The position numbers were made by a program, and so were the translations under genes. A DNA stretch of 29,695 nucleotides from CAYIHX01 sp964363305 (GTDB lineage: Bacteria > Bdellovibrionota > UBA1018): positions 1 through 29,695 of the forward strand of contig CAYIHX010000042.1 of the NCBI GenBank assembly GCA_964363305.1, in the 5' to 3' direction. The notes beneath the pieces are model-generated. The model saw only the letters and a list, made by a program, of their open reading frames with translations. It was not told the DNA's origin and did no database searches. The first letter of the stretch is position 1. Each line of letters begins with the position of its first letter. Shown here one piece after another: positions 22,632-29,695 of this stretch.

Positions 22632-24790
22632 TACGCCGCTCTCGCAACCGGCGCCGCTCTCCAGTCCTTCAACATGCGCCAGCCACTCACCGTGCTGCCT
22701 TCGCAGACGTGGTCGTCCAACGAGAAAGCGCCGCTATCGAGCGCGATCGAGATGAAGCCCGCGCTCACCGGCCCGTGAAGAGCCTTGCCGTCGTAAACCC
22801 AGAGCCGCGCATCGCCCCCTTCGGAGCCCGAGAAAATTCCGGCGGCGCGGATCTGAGCCGACTGACCCGTCCCATCCCTCCAGCACTCCGAATCAAAATC
22901 GATTTCTTGCGCGAACAGCGCGCGCGCCACCTCACCCGGCGCGAGAGGGCCGAGAATTTTTGATCCGTTGCTGACCAGCCATAGATTCCCAGGCACCGAC
23001 TCCCCGTCCGACGCGGCGACCTTTTTCGCAAGCGCCAGGTCACCCGAATACGGCGTCTCGCAACGAACTTCGCTGCCCGACTCGTCCCGATAACCGGCGA
23101 TGCCATACACCGTCACCAGACCCGACTCCGGTGTCAGTAAGTGTTCACCGATGCCTTCAGACAAAAGATTTTCCTCGAGTCCCTGCATCGCCTCATCTGA
23201 AAGCAAGAAGTCGACCTCGAGACGCAGCGCGAGCTGACGGAGCGCGAAGGCCGGGGCATAGAGCCCTCCCACCGGTTGGTACAATCGCGCACCCTCTTCT
23301 CCCACATTTGCCATCAGCTCTGAGCCCCCATGAAGCCCCTGAGCCACTCGAAGAGACTGGTGACCATCGACCTTTCTCGATTCATTGAGAGCCGCGATCG
23401 TCTTTCTGAACTCCAGACCCGCGCGAACAGGAAGAAGCCGCTCGGCAACCTCCACCGGCATCCCATCCCAAACTAACGCGAAGCTCGCGCCCCCGGTGGG
23501 CACGAGACGGGCTCGAAACTCTTTGGCGACACTTCGACCGATCACGAAAAAGTCATTCACCAAACCAACGAGATCCTCCACGCTCTCGCGCTCCGTGAGG
23601 TCTTCCACCTCCTCGAGCGAAACACTCAAAAGAGTCACGGGCCCGGAGATCGGCAAGGGCGGCGGAACATCATCCTTCGGATGCGGATGCGGATGCGACG
23701 GCAGCTGACTCGAGCCCTGAGCGGAGGGCAAATCTCTTTCCCGTGCCTTTCTCCGACGTGATCCCCCGGCGAAACGGAACAGGACCCCCAGCTCCGCTAA
23801 CGCCCCCAGGCCAAAGCACGCGAGCACGAGCACGATCCAGACTCCCATTGAGCGCCGCAGCGAGGCGTGGACCCCGGCGAACGCTTCTTCGACGGGAATC
23901 GAGGCCAGGACCACGAGCTGGCTGTCAGGAACTCGAAAAAAGCCTCCAAAAAATTCGTGTCCCCCGAGATCAACATAACGCTGCTGAAACTGGCTGACCT
24001 TCAGGTTCTGAGGCTCAGACGCGACTCCCACCAGCGGATTGCGCTGTGCCGCGGGTCCATTCATCGGGCCGGTGACCGACGGATCAATCAGCGTCCGCCC
24101 ATTGCGATCGACGAGCGTCACCTGAACCAGCTGCTCAGAGCGAAACCATTTCTGAATCACCGTCGGCGAGAGATGCGCCAGGAGCACCTCCCTTTCGACC
24201 GAAGGAACTTCCGCCGCCACCACGAGCACGAGGCTTCCCTTCGGGTCCAGGCTCCAATCTCCGACGACCGAAACCTCCCCTTCCAAAGCGCGTTGCGCGG
24301 ATTGCAGCAAATTGAGCGGCAACACACCGAGACGATCCGCGAGCCCGCTCGGACGCTCCGCCCTCTGCGAATTCACGCCCCCTTTGATTCGTCGAAAATC
24401 CCCTCGCCCCTGGTCAAACCGCCATCGACTGACGGCGACCCATTCCGGAGCCGCTTGAATGGAAATCCACTCTCCCTCGCCGTTTCCTTGTCCGGCGGCA
24501 ACGACCGGCTCAGACAGTACGACTTCCGCACCCTCGACCGTCTGGAGCTGAGATTCATCCAAAGCTCGAACCGTCCGCACCCACTCAGCGACTTCATTTT
24601 GCACGGCCTCGGCCACCCAACGCGAACTCTCACCGACTGACTGCTCGACGAACGCTCGGGCCTCGGCCTCCAAAGCCTTCGACTGTAAAAAGAGCAGCAC
24701 CCCACCGGATAAAGCGACAACCGCGCTGAGTCCGACGGCAAATTTCAACGACTCGCGAACACGTGGATCGGCCCCATTCCAGTTCTTCAC
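22631..24790 (-). CDS. Membrane sensor with degenerate class III cyclase domain and two GYF_2-like repeats
   Basis: 719 aa. TM1 (~15-36), a ~275 residue periplasmic domain resembling a double Cache-type sensor (VTLVDRNGRTLIDPS, PDSQLVVLASIPVEEAF), TM2 (~314-338), then a linker with HPHPHP (366-371). Residues ~384-565 follow the class III adenylate/guanylate cyclase outline: VTLLSVSLEEVEDLTERES, LVGLVNDFF, LVPTGGASFALVW, LRVAQGLHGGSELMANVG, LYQPVGGLYAPAFALRQL. Key catalytic positions are changed: the two metal aspartates align with Ser391 and Gly434, and the catalytic Asn with Ala512. It is therefore probably an inactive pseudo-cyclase acting as a regulatory or nucleotide-sensing module. The C-terminus has two GYF_2-like repeats (603-650 WLVSNGSKILGPLAPGEV; 664-710 WVYDGKALHGPVSAGF), usually peptide-binding. 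GTG start, weak ribosome site. Monocistronic. Confidence 0.75.
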   Translation of the reverse strand: MKNWNGADPRVRESLKFAVGLSAVVALSGGVLLFLQSKALEAEARAFVEQSVGESSRWVAEAVQNEVAEWVRTVRALDESQLQTVEGAEVVLSEPVVAAGQGNGEGEWISIQAAPEWVAVSRWRFDQGRGDFRRIKGGVNSQRAERPSGLADRLGVLPLNLLQSAQRALEGEVSVVGDWSLDPKGSLVLVVAAEVPSVEREVLLAHLSPTVIQKWFRSEQLVQVTLVDRNGRTLIDPSVTGPMNGPAAQRNPLVGVASEPQNLKVSQFQQRYVDLGGHEFFGGFFRVPDSQLVVLASIPVEEAFAGVHASLRRSMGVWIVLVLACFGLGALAELGVLFRFAGGSRRRKARERDLPSAQGSSQLPSHPHPHPKDDVPPPLPISGPVTLLSVSLEEVEDLTERESVEDLVGLVNDFFVIGRSVAKEFRARLVPTGGASFALVWDGMPVEVAERLLPVRAGLEFRKTIAALNESRKVDGHQSLRVAQGLHGGSELMANVGEEGARLYQPVGGLYAPAFALRQLALRLEVDFLLSDEAMQGLEENLLSEGIGEHLLTPESGLVTVYGIAGYRDESGSEVRCETPYSGDLALAKKVAASDGESVPGNLWLVSNGSKILGPLAPGEVARALFAQEIDFDSECWRDGTGQSAQIRAAGIFSGSEGGDARLWVYDGKALHGPVSAGFISIALDSGAFSLDDHVCEGSTVSGWRMLKDWRAAPVARAA

Positions 24791-25188
24791 GACTGCTTTT
24801 CGGAGGAAGAAGTCATAAACTTGATCAAATTAGTACAACTTTCTAAGGATCCTAACCGGATTTCGCCAAAAGCGAAATCCGTAAGCAGTCACGCCAACCG
24901 AGAGCCCGCGGATTTCGCATTGGACGAAATCCCCGACCAACGTGCGATCCCCCTAAGGTGAATCCCCCTCATTTCTCAAAAAATTTGGGACATAAATCGC
25001 GCTCCCGCAGCCCCTAAAGAAGTATTTATACTCTCCCCTAGGGGCCCCCTTTGAATGTTTGTATGAACGCAGGTTGGCGCCGCCCCAAGGGGGCAGTTTA
25101 ACCCCCATAGAGGACGAACAACATCGTATTCCCAAATTCTGATCATTTTAGTCCACAATTATTCGCAATTATGATACCGCTGTGCAGT
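24791..25188. other. Divergent intergenic region with hairpins, no gene
   Basis: About 400 bp between the start codons of the sensor gene (minus) and the secreted-protein gene (plus). It holds twin hairpins (24857-24932), a CCCCTAGGGG palindrome near 25036-25047, and GCCCC/GGGGGC dyads near 25082-25096. Short frames only. A TATGAT at 25170-25175 could be a -10 for the rightward gene, but no good -35 is visible. Confidence 0.5.
24857..24932. repeat. Twin hairpins with common arm GGATTTCG
   Basis: First hairpin CGGATTTCGC-CAAAA-GCGAAATCCG (24857-24881), perfect 10 bp stem. Second hairpin GGATTTCG (24910-24917) with CGAAATCC (24925-24932), 8 bp stem. Upstream of the sensor gene start; may be a repeat-family insertion or a leader structure. 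Confidence 0.6.
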
Positions 25189-26100
25189 ATGATTTCCCCT
25201 CGCCTCACTCTCCCAGCCGCCCTTCTCCTCGGAATGGCCTCGATCGCCCAGAGCTCTGAAGTCGACAGCTTCACGCTCCGAAACCCCTCCCTCGGCGACG
25301 CCCGCGCGCCCCTCAACGAAATCATCAACACCGCTTTCCACGACGCAGCGGCCGCTGCGACCGAAGCCGAAGACCGCCCATGCCACGCCTCAACGCTCCA
25401 CTCCGAGCTCCGCACACGGCTCGGCAGCCCGGCAGTGATCGGACTCCCCGAGCTCCGCATCTTGCTCGATTCTTCCGTTCCCAGCGCCTCCCTGCCCATC
25501 GGCGCTTCCGTCTTCAGAAATTTCCCGGTCCTTGAATTCCCTCAAATGTGGCTGGTCGGCCTGACACTCGCGAACCTGCTCCACTTCGGTGATTTCTTTT
25601 TTGGAACGGACAAAATCGGCCATTTCTTCGACGAAGGCTGGACCTACTACGAGATGATCCACGACCAAGGGAAAACCCTCACCGATGCGCTGAACTGGGG
25701 CGTGGAATCCGAGCGGGGAGGATATGGACTCGCCATGAACGGAGTCTTCTCCTGGGGCGACTTGCTCGTGAACTTTCAGGGCCTGCGCTTCTGGAAAGAA
25801 GTCGCGACCCGGAACTTTCGATGTCACCGAGGACACTGGGAGCCCACCGAACCCTTCGATCTGGCCAACTATGTCGACGCCGGATGGGATGAAGGCATCA
25901 ACTGCTCCGAGTTCCGCAACCTAGCGCTCAAACGCGGAGTCGAACGCGAAATTCGAGCCCTCGAACGCGCCAGGGGAGAGCCCCTGATGTGCCCCATCAT
26001 CCCCTCCGCCTGCGAAAAACTTCAGATCAAATACCAGAGCCTCGAGAGTTATGTGCTCTCTCCGCTCTGTCGCGGACGACCAGCCCTACCGCTTCGGTAG
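25189..26100 (+). CDS. Secreted orphan protein with DKIGHFFDEG motif
   Basis: 303 aa from the second ATG at 25189, which opens a better signal peptide (MISPRLTLPAALLLGMASIAQS) than the ATG at 25171; neither has a ribosome site. No named family recognised. Recognisable segments: GTDKIGHFFDEGWTYYEM (139-156) and GGYGLAMNGVFSWGDLLVNF (177-196), followed by LRFWKEV and a Cys-containing C-terminus (Cys211, Cys239, Cys268, Cys275, Cys294) that may form disulfides. The DKxxHF pattern recurs in small envelope proteins such as YfiM-like lipoproteins, but length and context differ. The last 15 bp overlap the convergent purE tail to tail. Confidence 0.7.
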   Translation: MISPRLTLPAALLLGMASIAQSSEVDSFTLRNPSLGDARAPLNEIINTAFHDAAAAATEAEDRPCHASTLHSELRTRLGSPAVIGLPELRILLDSSVPSASLPIGASVFRNFPVLEFPQMWLVGLTLANLLHFGDFFFGTDKIGHFFDEGWTYYEMIHDQGKTLTDALNWGVESERGGYGLAMNGVFSWGDLLVNFQGLRFWKEVATRNFRCHRGHWEPTEPFDLANYVDAGWDEGINCSEFRNLALKRGVEREIRALERARGEPLMCPIIPSACEKLQIKYQSLESYVLSPLCRGRPALPLR

Positions 26101-26571
26101 CTTCTTCTCGAGCACGCTCTTCCTGAGCCCCTGCTTGAACTTCGCCACACGATCGAGCAAGGAATCATTCCCCGCGCCGAGGATCTGCACCGCGAGCAAT
26201 CCGGCGTTATAGGCGCCACCGATCGCCACCGTGGCGACCGGCACGCCCTTCGGCATCTGGACGATCGAGAGCAGCGCGTCTTCCCCCTGCAAGGGCCCGA
26301 TCGGCACGGGCACCCCGATGACCGGCAGCTCGGTCTGCGCCGCCACCATACCCGGCAGATGCGCCGCCCCTCCGGCGCCGGCGATAATGACGCGAATACC
26401 GCGACGCCGGGCCGAACGCGCGAATCGCGACATCTCCTCCGGCGTGCGATGCGCGGAAACGATCTTCGTTTCGAAGGCCACGCCCAACTCCGCAAGCGCG
26501 AGGCCCGCCGCCTCCATCACCGAGTAGTCCGAATCGCTCCCCATGATCACTGAAACTAAAGGCTTCTTCAT
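26086..26571 (-). CDS. purE: N5-carboxyaminoimidazole ribonucleotide mutase (PurE, class I)
   Basis: Converts N5-CAIR to CAIR in purine synthesis. 161 aa. Motifs: MGSDSDYSVM (10-19), VSAHRTPEEM (38-47, catalytic His), IIAGAGGAAHLPGMVAAQT (62-80), PVIGVPV and GVPVATVAIG. ATG overlaps the purK stop by 4 bp (ATGA). The class I form, paired with PurK, is the bacterial two-step route. Convergent overlap with the 25189-26100 gene by 15 bp. Confidence 0.96.
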   Translation of the reverse strand: MKKPLVSVIMGSDSDYSVMEAAGLALAELGVAFETKIVSAHRTPEEMSRFARSARRRGIRVIIAGAGGAAHLPGMVAAQTELPVIGVPVPIGPLQGEDALLSIVQMPKGVPVATVAIGGAYNAGLLAVQILGAGNDSLLDRVAKFKQGLRKSVLEKKLPKR

Positions 26572-27764
26572 CTCAGACTATCGTGCCAGCGGCTCTCTAC
26601 TTCCTCAAGCTCGCGTTCCAAAGAAGGCACTTCCTCAATCTTCTCGGTTCGGGCGTTCAGGTGCCCGAGCTTTCTCCGAGGGCGGGACTCCTCCTTGCCG
26701 TACCAGTGCAGATGACTGTGCATCGTAGGCTCGGGCGGCACGAGCGCGCCCGACGCCACCGGAAAGGAAGGGCCTAGCAGATTCAACATGGCAAACCCCG
26801 GGGCACAGCGAGTGCTCCCCAGAGGCCGACCTTGCACGGCTCGCCAATGATTCTCGAACTGAGAAGTCTCCGACGCATCCAGAGTGAAATGCCCAGAGTT
26901 ATGAACCCGAGGCGCGATCTCGTTGATGAGCAAGCCGCCGTCCGCCGTCTCGAAAAATTCGATCGCGAAAGCGCCGACCAGGCCCAGCTCTTCGGCCAGG
27001 CGCCGCACCGCCTGCGCCGCCTGCCGCTCGGTCTCGGCTTCCGCCCCCAGTCCAACGGCGGGACCGACCACCGACCGGCACATACCCTCCCTTTGGCGGG
27101 AAATCACGAGCGGATAATGGGCGAACTCCCCTTGCGTGGAGCGCACGCCGACCATGGCCAGCTCACGCCGAAAGGGGATCTTCTCTTCCACGAAAACCGG
27201 CACTTTTTTTTCCGAAGCCCGCCTCAGAAAATCGAGAGCCTGCGCGCGAGCCTCATCATTCCAGGCATCCGGGGATACATAAGTCCCGTAACCGTCGTAT
27301 CCAAGCTGCGCCCATTTCAAAACGAACGAATGACCGAAGGCCTCAACGGCCTGATTCAGTTGGACCTCGGGGCTCAGCCCCTCCTCCAAAGATCGATACT
27401 CGGTAAAAGGGAGTCCGAGTCGTCTACAAATCTCTTTTTGCCGAAGTTTATCCTGCAGCTCGAACAAGATTGAAAGCGAGGGAAAGAACTCCACGGAAAG
27501 CCCTTGGCTCGCTTCCTTGAGCAGGTCGCAGGGGGCGAACTCGCTCTCGAAGACCACTCCATCGCAGGCGGCAAAAAAACTCCTCAACGCAATCCGATCT
27601 TGCAGCTCTCCGAAAAAGCGCCGTTCGGAAACAGCCACCGCGGGGTTCGAAGAACGGGCGGCGAAAACAGCGATAGAAAGCCCCTGAGACGCCGCGGCCT
27701 GCGCCAGCATCCGTGCCAATTGCCCCCCGCCCAAGATTCCAAATGCCCGTCGTCCTGTAGTCAT
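26568..27764 (-). CDS. purK: N5-carboxyaminoimidazole ribonucleotide synthase (PurK)
   Basis: ATP- and bicarbonate-dependent carboxylation of AIR to N5-CAIR, the substrate of PurE. 398 aa ATP-grasp enzyme: GILGGGQLARMLAQAA (9-24, N-terminal Rossmann-like domain), DKLRQKEICRRLGLPF (substrate/ATP region), FVLKWAQLGYDGYGTYV (ATP-grasp loop), FVEEKIPFRRELAMVGVRS, GAFAIEFFET with the metal-binding acidic residues, and LINEIAPRVHNSGHFTLDA. A GAGGAGAGGG ribosome site precedes the ATG. Divergent from murF with 29 bp between starts, so promoters must overlap coding sequence or each other. Confidence 0.96.
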   Translation of the reverse strand: MTTGRRAFGILGGGQLARMLAQAAASQGLSIAVFAARSSNPAVAVSERRFFGELQDRIALRSFFAACDGVVFESEFAPCDLLKEASQGLSVEFFPSLSILFELQDKLRQKEICRRLGLPFTEYRSLEEGLSPEVQLNQAVEAFGHSFVLKWAQLGYDGYGTYVSPDAWNDEARAQALDFLRRASEKKVPVFVEEKIPFRRELAMVGVRSTQGEFAHYPLVISRQREGMCRSVVGPAVGLGAEAETERQAAQAVRRLAEELGLVGAFAIEFFETADGGLLINEIAPRVHNSGHFTLDASETSQFENHWRAVQGRPLGSTRCAPGFAMLNLLGPSFPVASGALVPPEPTMHSHLHWYGKEESRPRRKLGHLNARTEKIEEVPSLERELEEVESRWHDSLR

Positions 27765-27793
27765 CGCCCTCTCCTCATGCTACCTTCAAGACG

Positions 27794-29266
27794 ATGAAAC
27801 AAGTGAACTTTAAGCCCCAAGTGACACCTGAGTTCATCGCTCGCACGCTCGGACGCAACATCCCGCAGCTCGTGCATGCTGACGTCTCGACAGAACCCAC
27901 GCCGGAGAATCTCCAAGACATCCTTCCCTTCTCCTGCATCACCATCGACTCCAGAAAAGTGACGCAGGGCTCTATTTTTGTCGCCATTCAAGGGGACAAC
28001 CACGACGGACACGATTTCATCGAGCGCGCAATCGAGCTCGGAGCCCGCGGCATCATCCACCGTCGAGATTTTCAGGCCCCGCCCCACGCGGACGTTCTTT
28101 TCTTTCAGGTCGACGACACGCTTCAGGCCTACCGCGCGATCGCGGCAGCATGGCGGAGGGAGTTTTCTCTTCCCGTCATCGCCGTCGCGGGAAGCGTCGG
28201 AAAAACAACGACGAAAGAGCTGCTCTCCGCTGCGCTCAAAGGCAAATTCGAGCATGTTCTCAGCACGGAAGGGAGCCAGAACGGCTTCGTCGGTATTCCA
28301 CTGACCTTGCTTTCGCTCTCTGCTCAGCACCAGATCGCGGTGATCGAGGTAGGCATCGATGACATCGGCGCGATGGAGCAGCATATGGCTCTCCTCGGAG
28401 CCACCGCCTCCCTCCTGACTCGCATCGGTCCCGAACACCTCGAACGGCTCAAGGACCTTCCCACCGTCGCCAGCGAAGAAGGCATCGCGTTGACCTCCGT
28501 GGCTAAAAACAAGGGAACCATCCTGATCAATCTCGATGATCCCTGGATCCGCCCGTATGCAACCATCCTGCGCGTCGGTCGACGCATCAGCTTTTCAATC
28601 GAGAACCGCAGCTCACCACTGGAAGAACATGTGACTGCGGAATGGGTCGACGCAAACCATGAAGCGCTCCGCTTCCGCTGGCTCGATCAGCCCGAATTCG
28701 AAATCAAGCTGCCGCTTCCAGGCGCGCACAATGGGTCCAACCTCGCCGCAGCGGTGACCGCAGCTCTCGTGCATGGCCTTACACCCCAAGAAATCGCCCA
28801 GGGACTCTCCTCCTTCGGCGGAGCCTACGGCCGCAGCGAAGTGGCGGACCTAGCCGGCTCACCCGTGGTCTGCGACTACTACAACGCCAACCCCTCCTCG
28901 GTCGAAGCGGGCTTCAATCTGCTCGATGAAGTGGCTCGCAAAAAATCTTCCACTACTCAAAAATGGGCCTGCCTGGGTGACATGCTGGAGCTCGGCGCGG
29001 AGGAGGAAAAATTTCATCGCGAGCTGAGTCATTCGATCCTCCGACTCAGCCTAGATGGCGTGCTCCTTTACGGAGAGCGCATGAAATGGCTGCAGGATGA
29101 GCTTAAGAAAAAAGATTTTAAGGGTCACGTCAGCCACCATGCGTCGCATGAAGAGTTGGTCGCCGAATTGAACCAGCGGTGGCATCCCGGAGACGCGCTC
29201 CTGATCAAAGGGTCGCGGGGCACGAAAATGGAAACTGTATGGAAAGCCCTTCAAGCAAAAGCATGA
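27794..29266 (+). CDS. murF: UDP-N-acetylmuramoyl-tripeptide--D-alanyl-D-alanine ligase (MurF)
   Basis: Adds D-Ala-D-Ala to the UDP-MurNAc tripeptide, the last cytoplasmic step of peptidoglycan precursor synthesis. 490 aa: N-terminal domain with DSRKVTQGSIFVAIQG (52-67) and HDFIERAIELGA; P-loop GSVGKTTTKE (133-142); VSTEGSQNGFVGIPLTLL-type loop; HNGSNLAAAVTAAL; YNANPSSVEAGFNLL; and GDMLELG in the C-terminal domain. The EVGIDDIGAMEQHM segment departs from the usual E-(L/M)-G-M-x-x-x-G-E form, so a related Mur ligase role is not excluded. Stop overlaps the following start (ATGA). Confidence 0.9.
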   Translation: MKQVNFKPQVTPEFIARTLGRNIPQLVHADVSTEPTPENLQDILPFSCITIDSRKVTQGSIFVAIQGDNHDGHDFIERAIELGARGIIHRRDFQAPPHADVLFFQVDDTLQAYRAIAAAWRREFSLPVIAVAGSVGKTTTKELLSAALKGKFEHVLSTEGSQNGFVGIPLTLLSLSAQHQIAVIEVGIDDIGAMEQHMALLGATASLLTRIGPEHLERLKDLPTVASEEGIALTSVAKNKGTILINLDDPWIRPYATILRVGRRISFSIENRSSPLEEHVTAEWVDANHEALRFRWLDQPEFEIKLPLPGAHNGSNLAAAVTAALVHGLTPQEIAQGLSSFGGAYGRSEVADLAGSPVVCDYYNANPSSVEAGFNLLDEVARKKSSTTQKWACLGDMLELGAEEEKFHRELSHSILRLSLDGVLLYGERMKWLQDELKKKDFKGHVSHHASHEELVAELNQRWHPGDALLIKGSRGTKMETVWKALQAKA

Positions 29267-29695
29267 GGCCCGGCGCGCAGGTCTTGCAGCCGACGCCCGA
29301 GAATCTGCGCCGACTCAGTCAAGCGCTCGCCGAAAACGACCTCGTGGCCATCCCGACTGAAACCGTATATGGACTCGCGGGAAAGGCCCTTGAGCCCCTG
29401 GCCGTCGCGAAAATTTTCGAAGCGAAAGAGCGGCCAACGTTTGATCCGCTCATCGTTCACCTCGCCACCTGGAACGACGACGAAACCCCCTTCGAACGCC
29501 TGGAACGCTCCCAGCTCATCGACCTCCGACGTCTGGCCGATCCCGAGATCCAGCTCATTCAAGCCCTCGCACGGGCTTACTGGCCTGGCCCCCTCACGCT
29601 GATTCTCCCCAAGACCGCGCTCGTGCCCGATCTCGTGACCGCGGGCCTCGATTCCGTGGCCATCCGCTTCCCCACCCCCCCGGTGGCCCGCGCCC
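29263..29695 (+). CDS. L-threonylcarbamoyladenylate synthase (TsaC/Sua5/YrdC), 5' part
   Basis: Makes threonylcarbamoyl-AMP from threonine, bicarbonate and ATP for the t6A37 tRNA modification. ATG overlaps the murF stop by 4 bp. The frame is open to the window edge (144 codons), so the gene is truncated by the window, not by mutation. Motifs: LVAIPTETVYGLAGKALEP (~27-45), IFEAKERPTFDPLIVHLA (~49-66, the K-x-R-P loop), RAYWPGPLTLILP, and VAIRFPTPPVARA near the edge. It lacks the rest of the YrdC domain; whether a C-terminal Sua5 domain follows cannot be seen. Confidence 0.93.
   Translation, partial: MRPGAQVLQPTPENLRRLSQALAENDLVAIPTETVYGLAGKALEPLAVAKIFEAKERPTFDPLIVHLATWNDDETPFERLERSQLIDLRRLADPEIQLIQALARAYWPGPLTLILPKTALVPDLVTAGLDSVAIRFPTPPVARA

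Noticed and set aside
23867..24640. 257-codon plus-strand frame opposite the sensor gene
   Set aside because: Arg/His-rich antisense frame; the minus strand shows signal, membrane spans and domain repeats.

Overview
This is GC-rich, gene-dense bacterial chromosome. It contains one 10-N scaffold gap (15807-15816), so it comes from a draft or metagenome-derived assembly. Housekeeping genes dominate: CoA and pantothenate synthesis, thymidylate and folate, purine synthesis, MurF, and rRNA modification. A TIGR02147-family regulator (19896-20717) is the best lineage clue. I know that family mainly from Bdellovibrio-like bacteria and Fibrobacter, and together with several orphan secreted proteins it suggests a high-GC member of Bdellovibrionota. 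This placement is inference.

Layout. 98-3888: a tightly overlapping CoA operon panB-coaX-coaBC-panC. 3942-9523: an accessory island of visibly lower GC, bracketed by an inverted pair of ~92 bp double-hairpin repeats. It holds one very large orphan secreted protein with a cryptic transglutaminase-like Cys-His-Asp core (4110-7295). It also holds a decayed 1950 bp insertion element (7338-9287) with a 16 bp target duplication. 9572-14483: a REP-like palindrome, a glutathione S-transferase, an MMPL/RND exporter diverging from a fatty-acid desaturase, and an Xre-type regulator with an AT-hook-like tail. 14508-15947: thyA-folA, with the assembly gap inside thyA; the two sides of the gap encode the same segment with different sequence. 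15965-18335: two RluA-family pseudouridine synthases and an RlmI-like methyltransferase.

18382-22608: a membrane-anchored SRPBCC-like protein, then a 2.5 kb block framed by two very long near-perfect palindromes (19011-19133 and 21598-21703) with the same arms but different centres. The block carries a VapBC-type toxin-antitoxin pair, which appears to have a leaderless promoter-operator, and a translationally coupled pair of TIGR02147 regulator and secreted HEAAH-motif protein. An SMP-30-like beta-propeller protein follows.

22631-24790 encodes a two-pass membrane sensor. Its cytoplasmic part looks like a class III nucleotide cyclase that has lost both metal-binding aspartates, followed by two GYF_2-like repeats. 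The right end has an orphan secreted protein, purK-purE, murF, and the start of a threonylcarbamoyl-AMP synthase gene that runs off the window.

The most novel material is the transglutaminase-like giant protein, the regulator-plus-HEAAH pair inside the palindrome-framed block, the pseudo-cyclase sensor, and the palindromes themselves. All functional claims rest on reading motifs by eye; no database search was possible.
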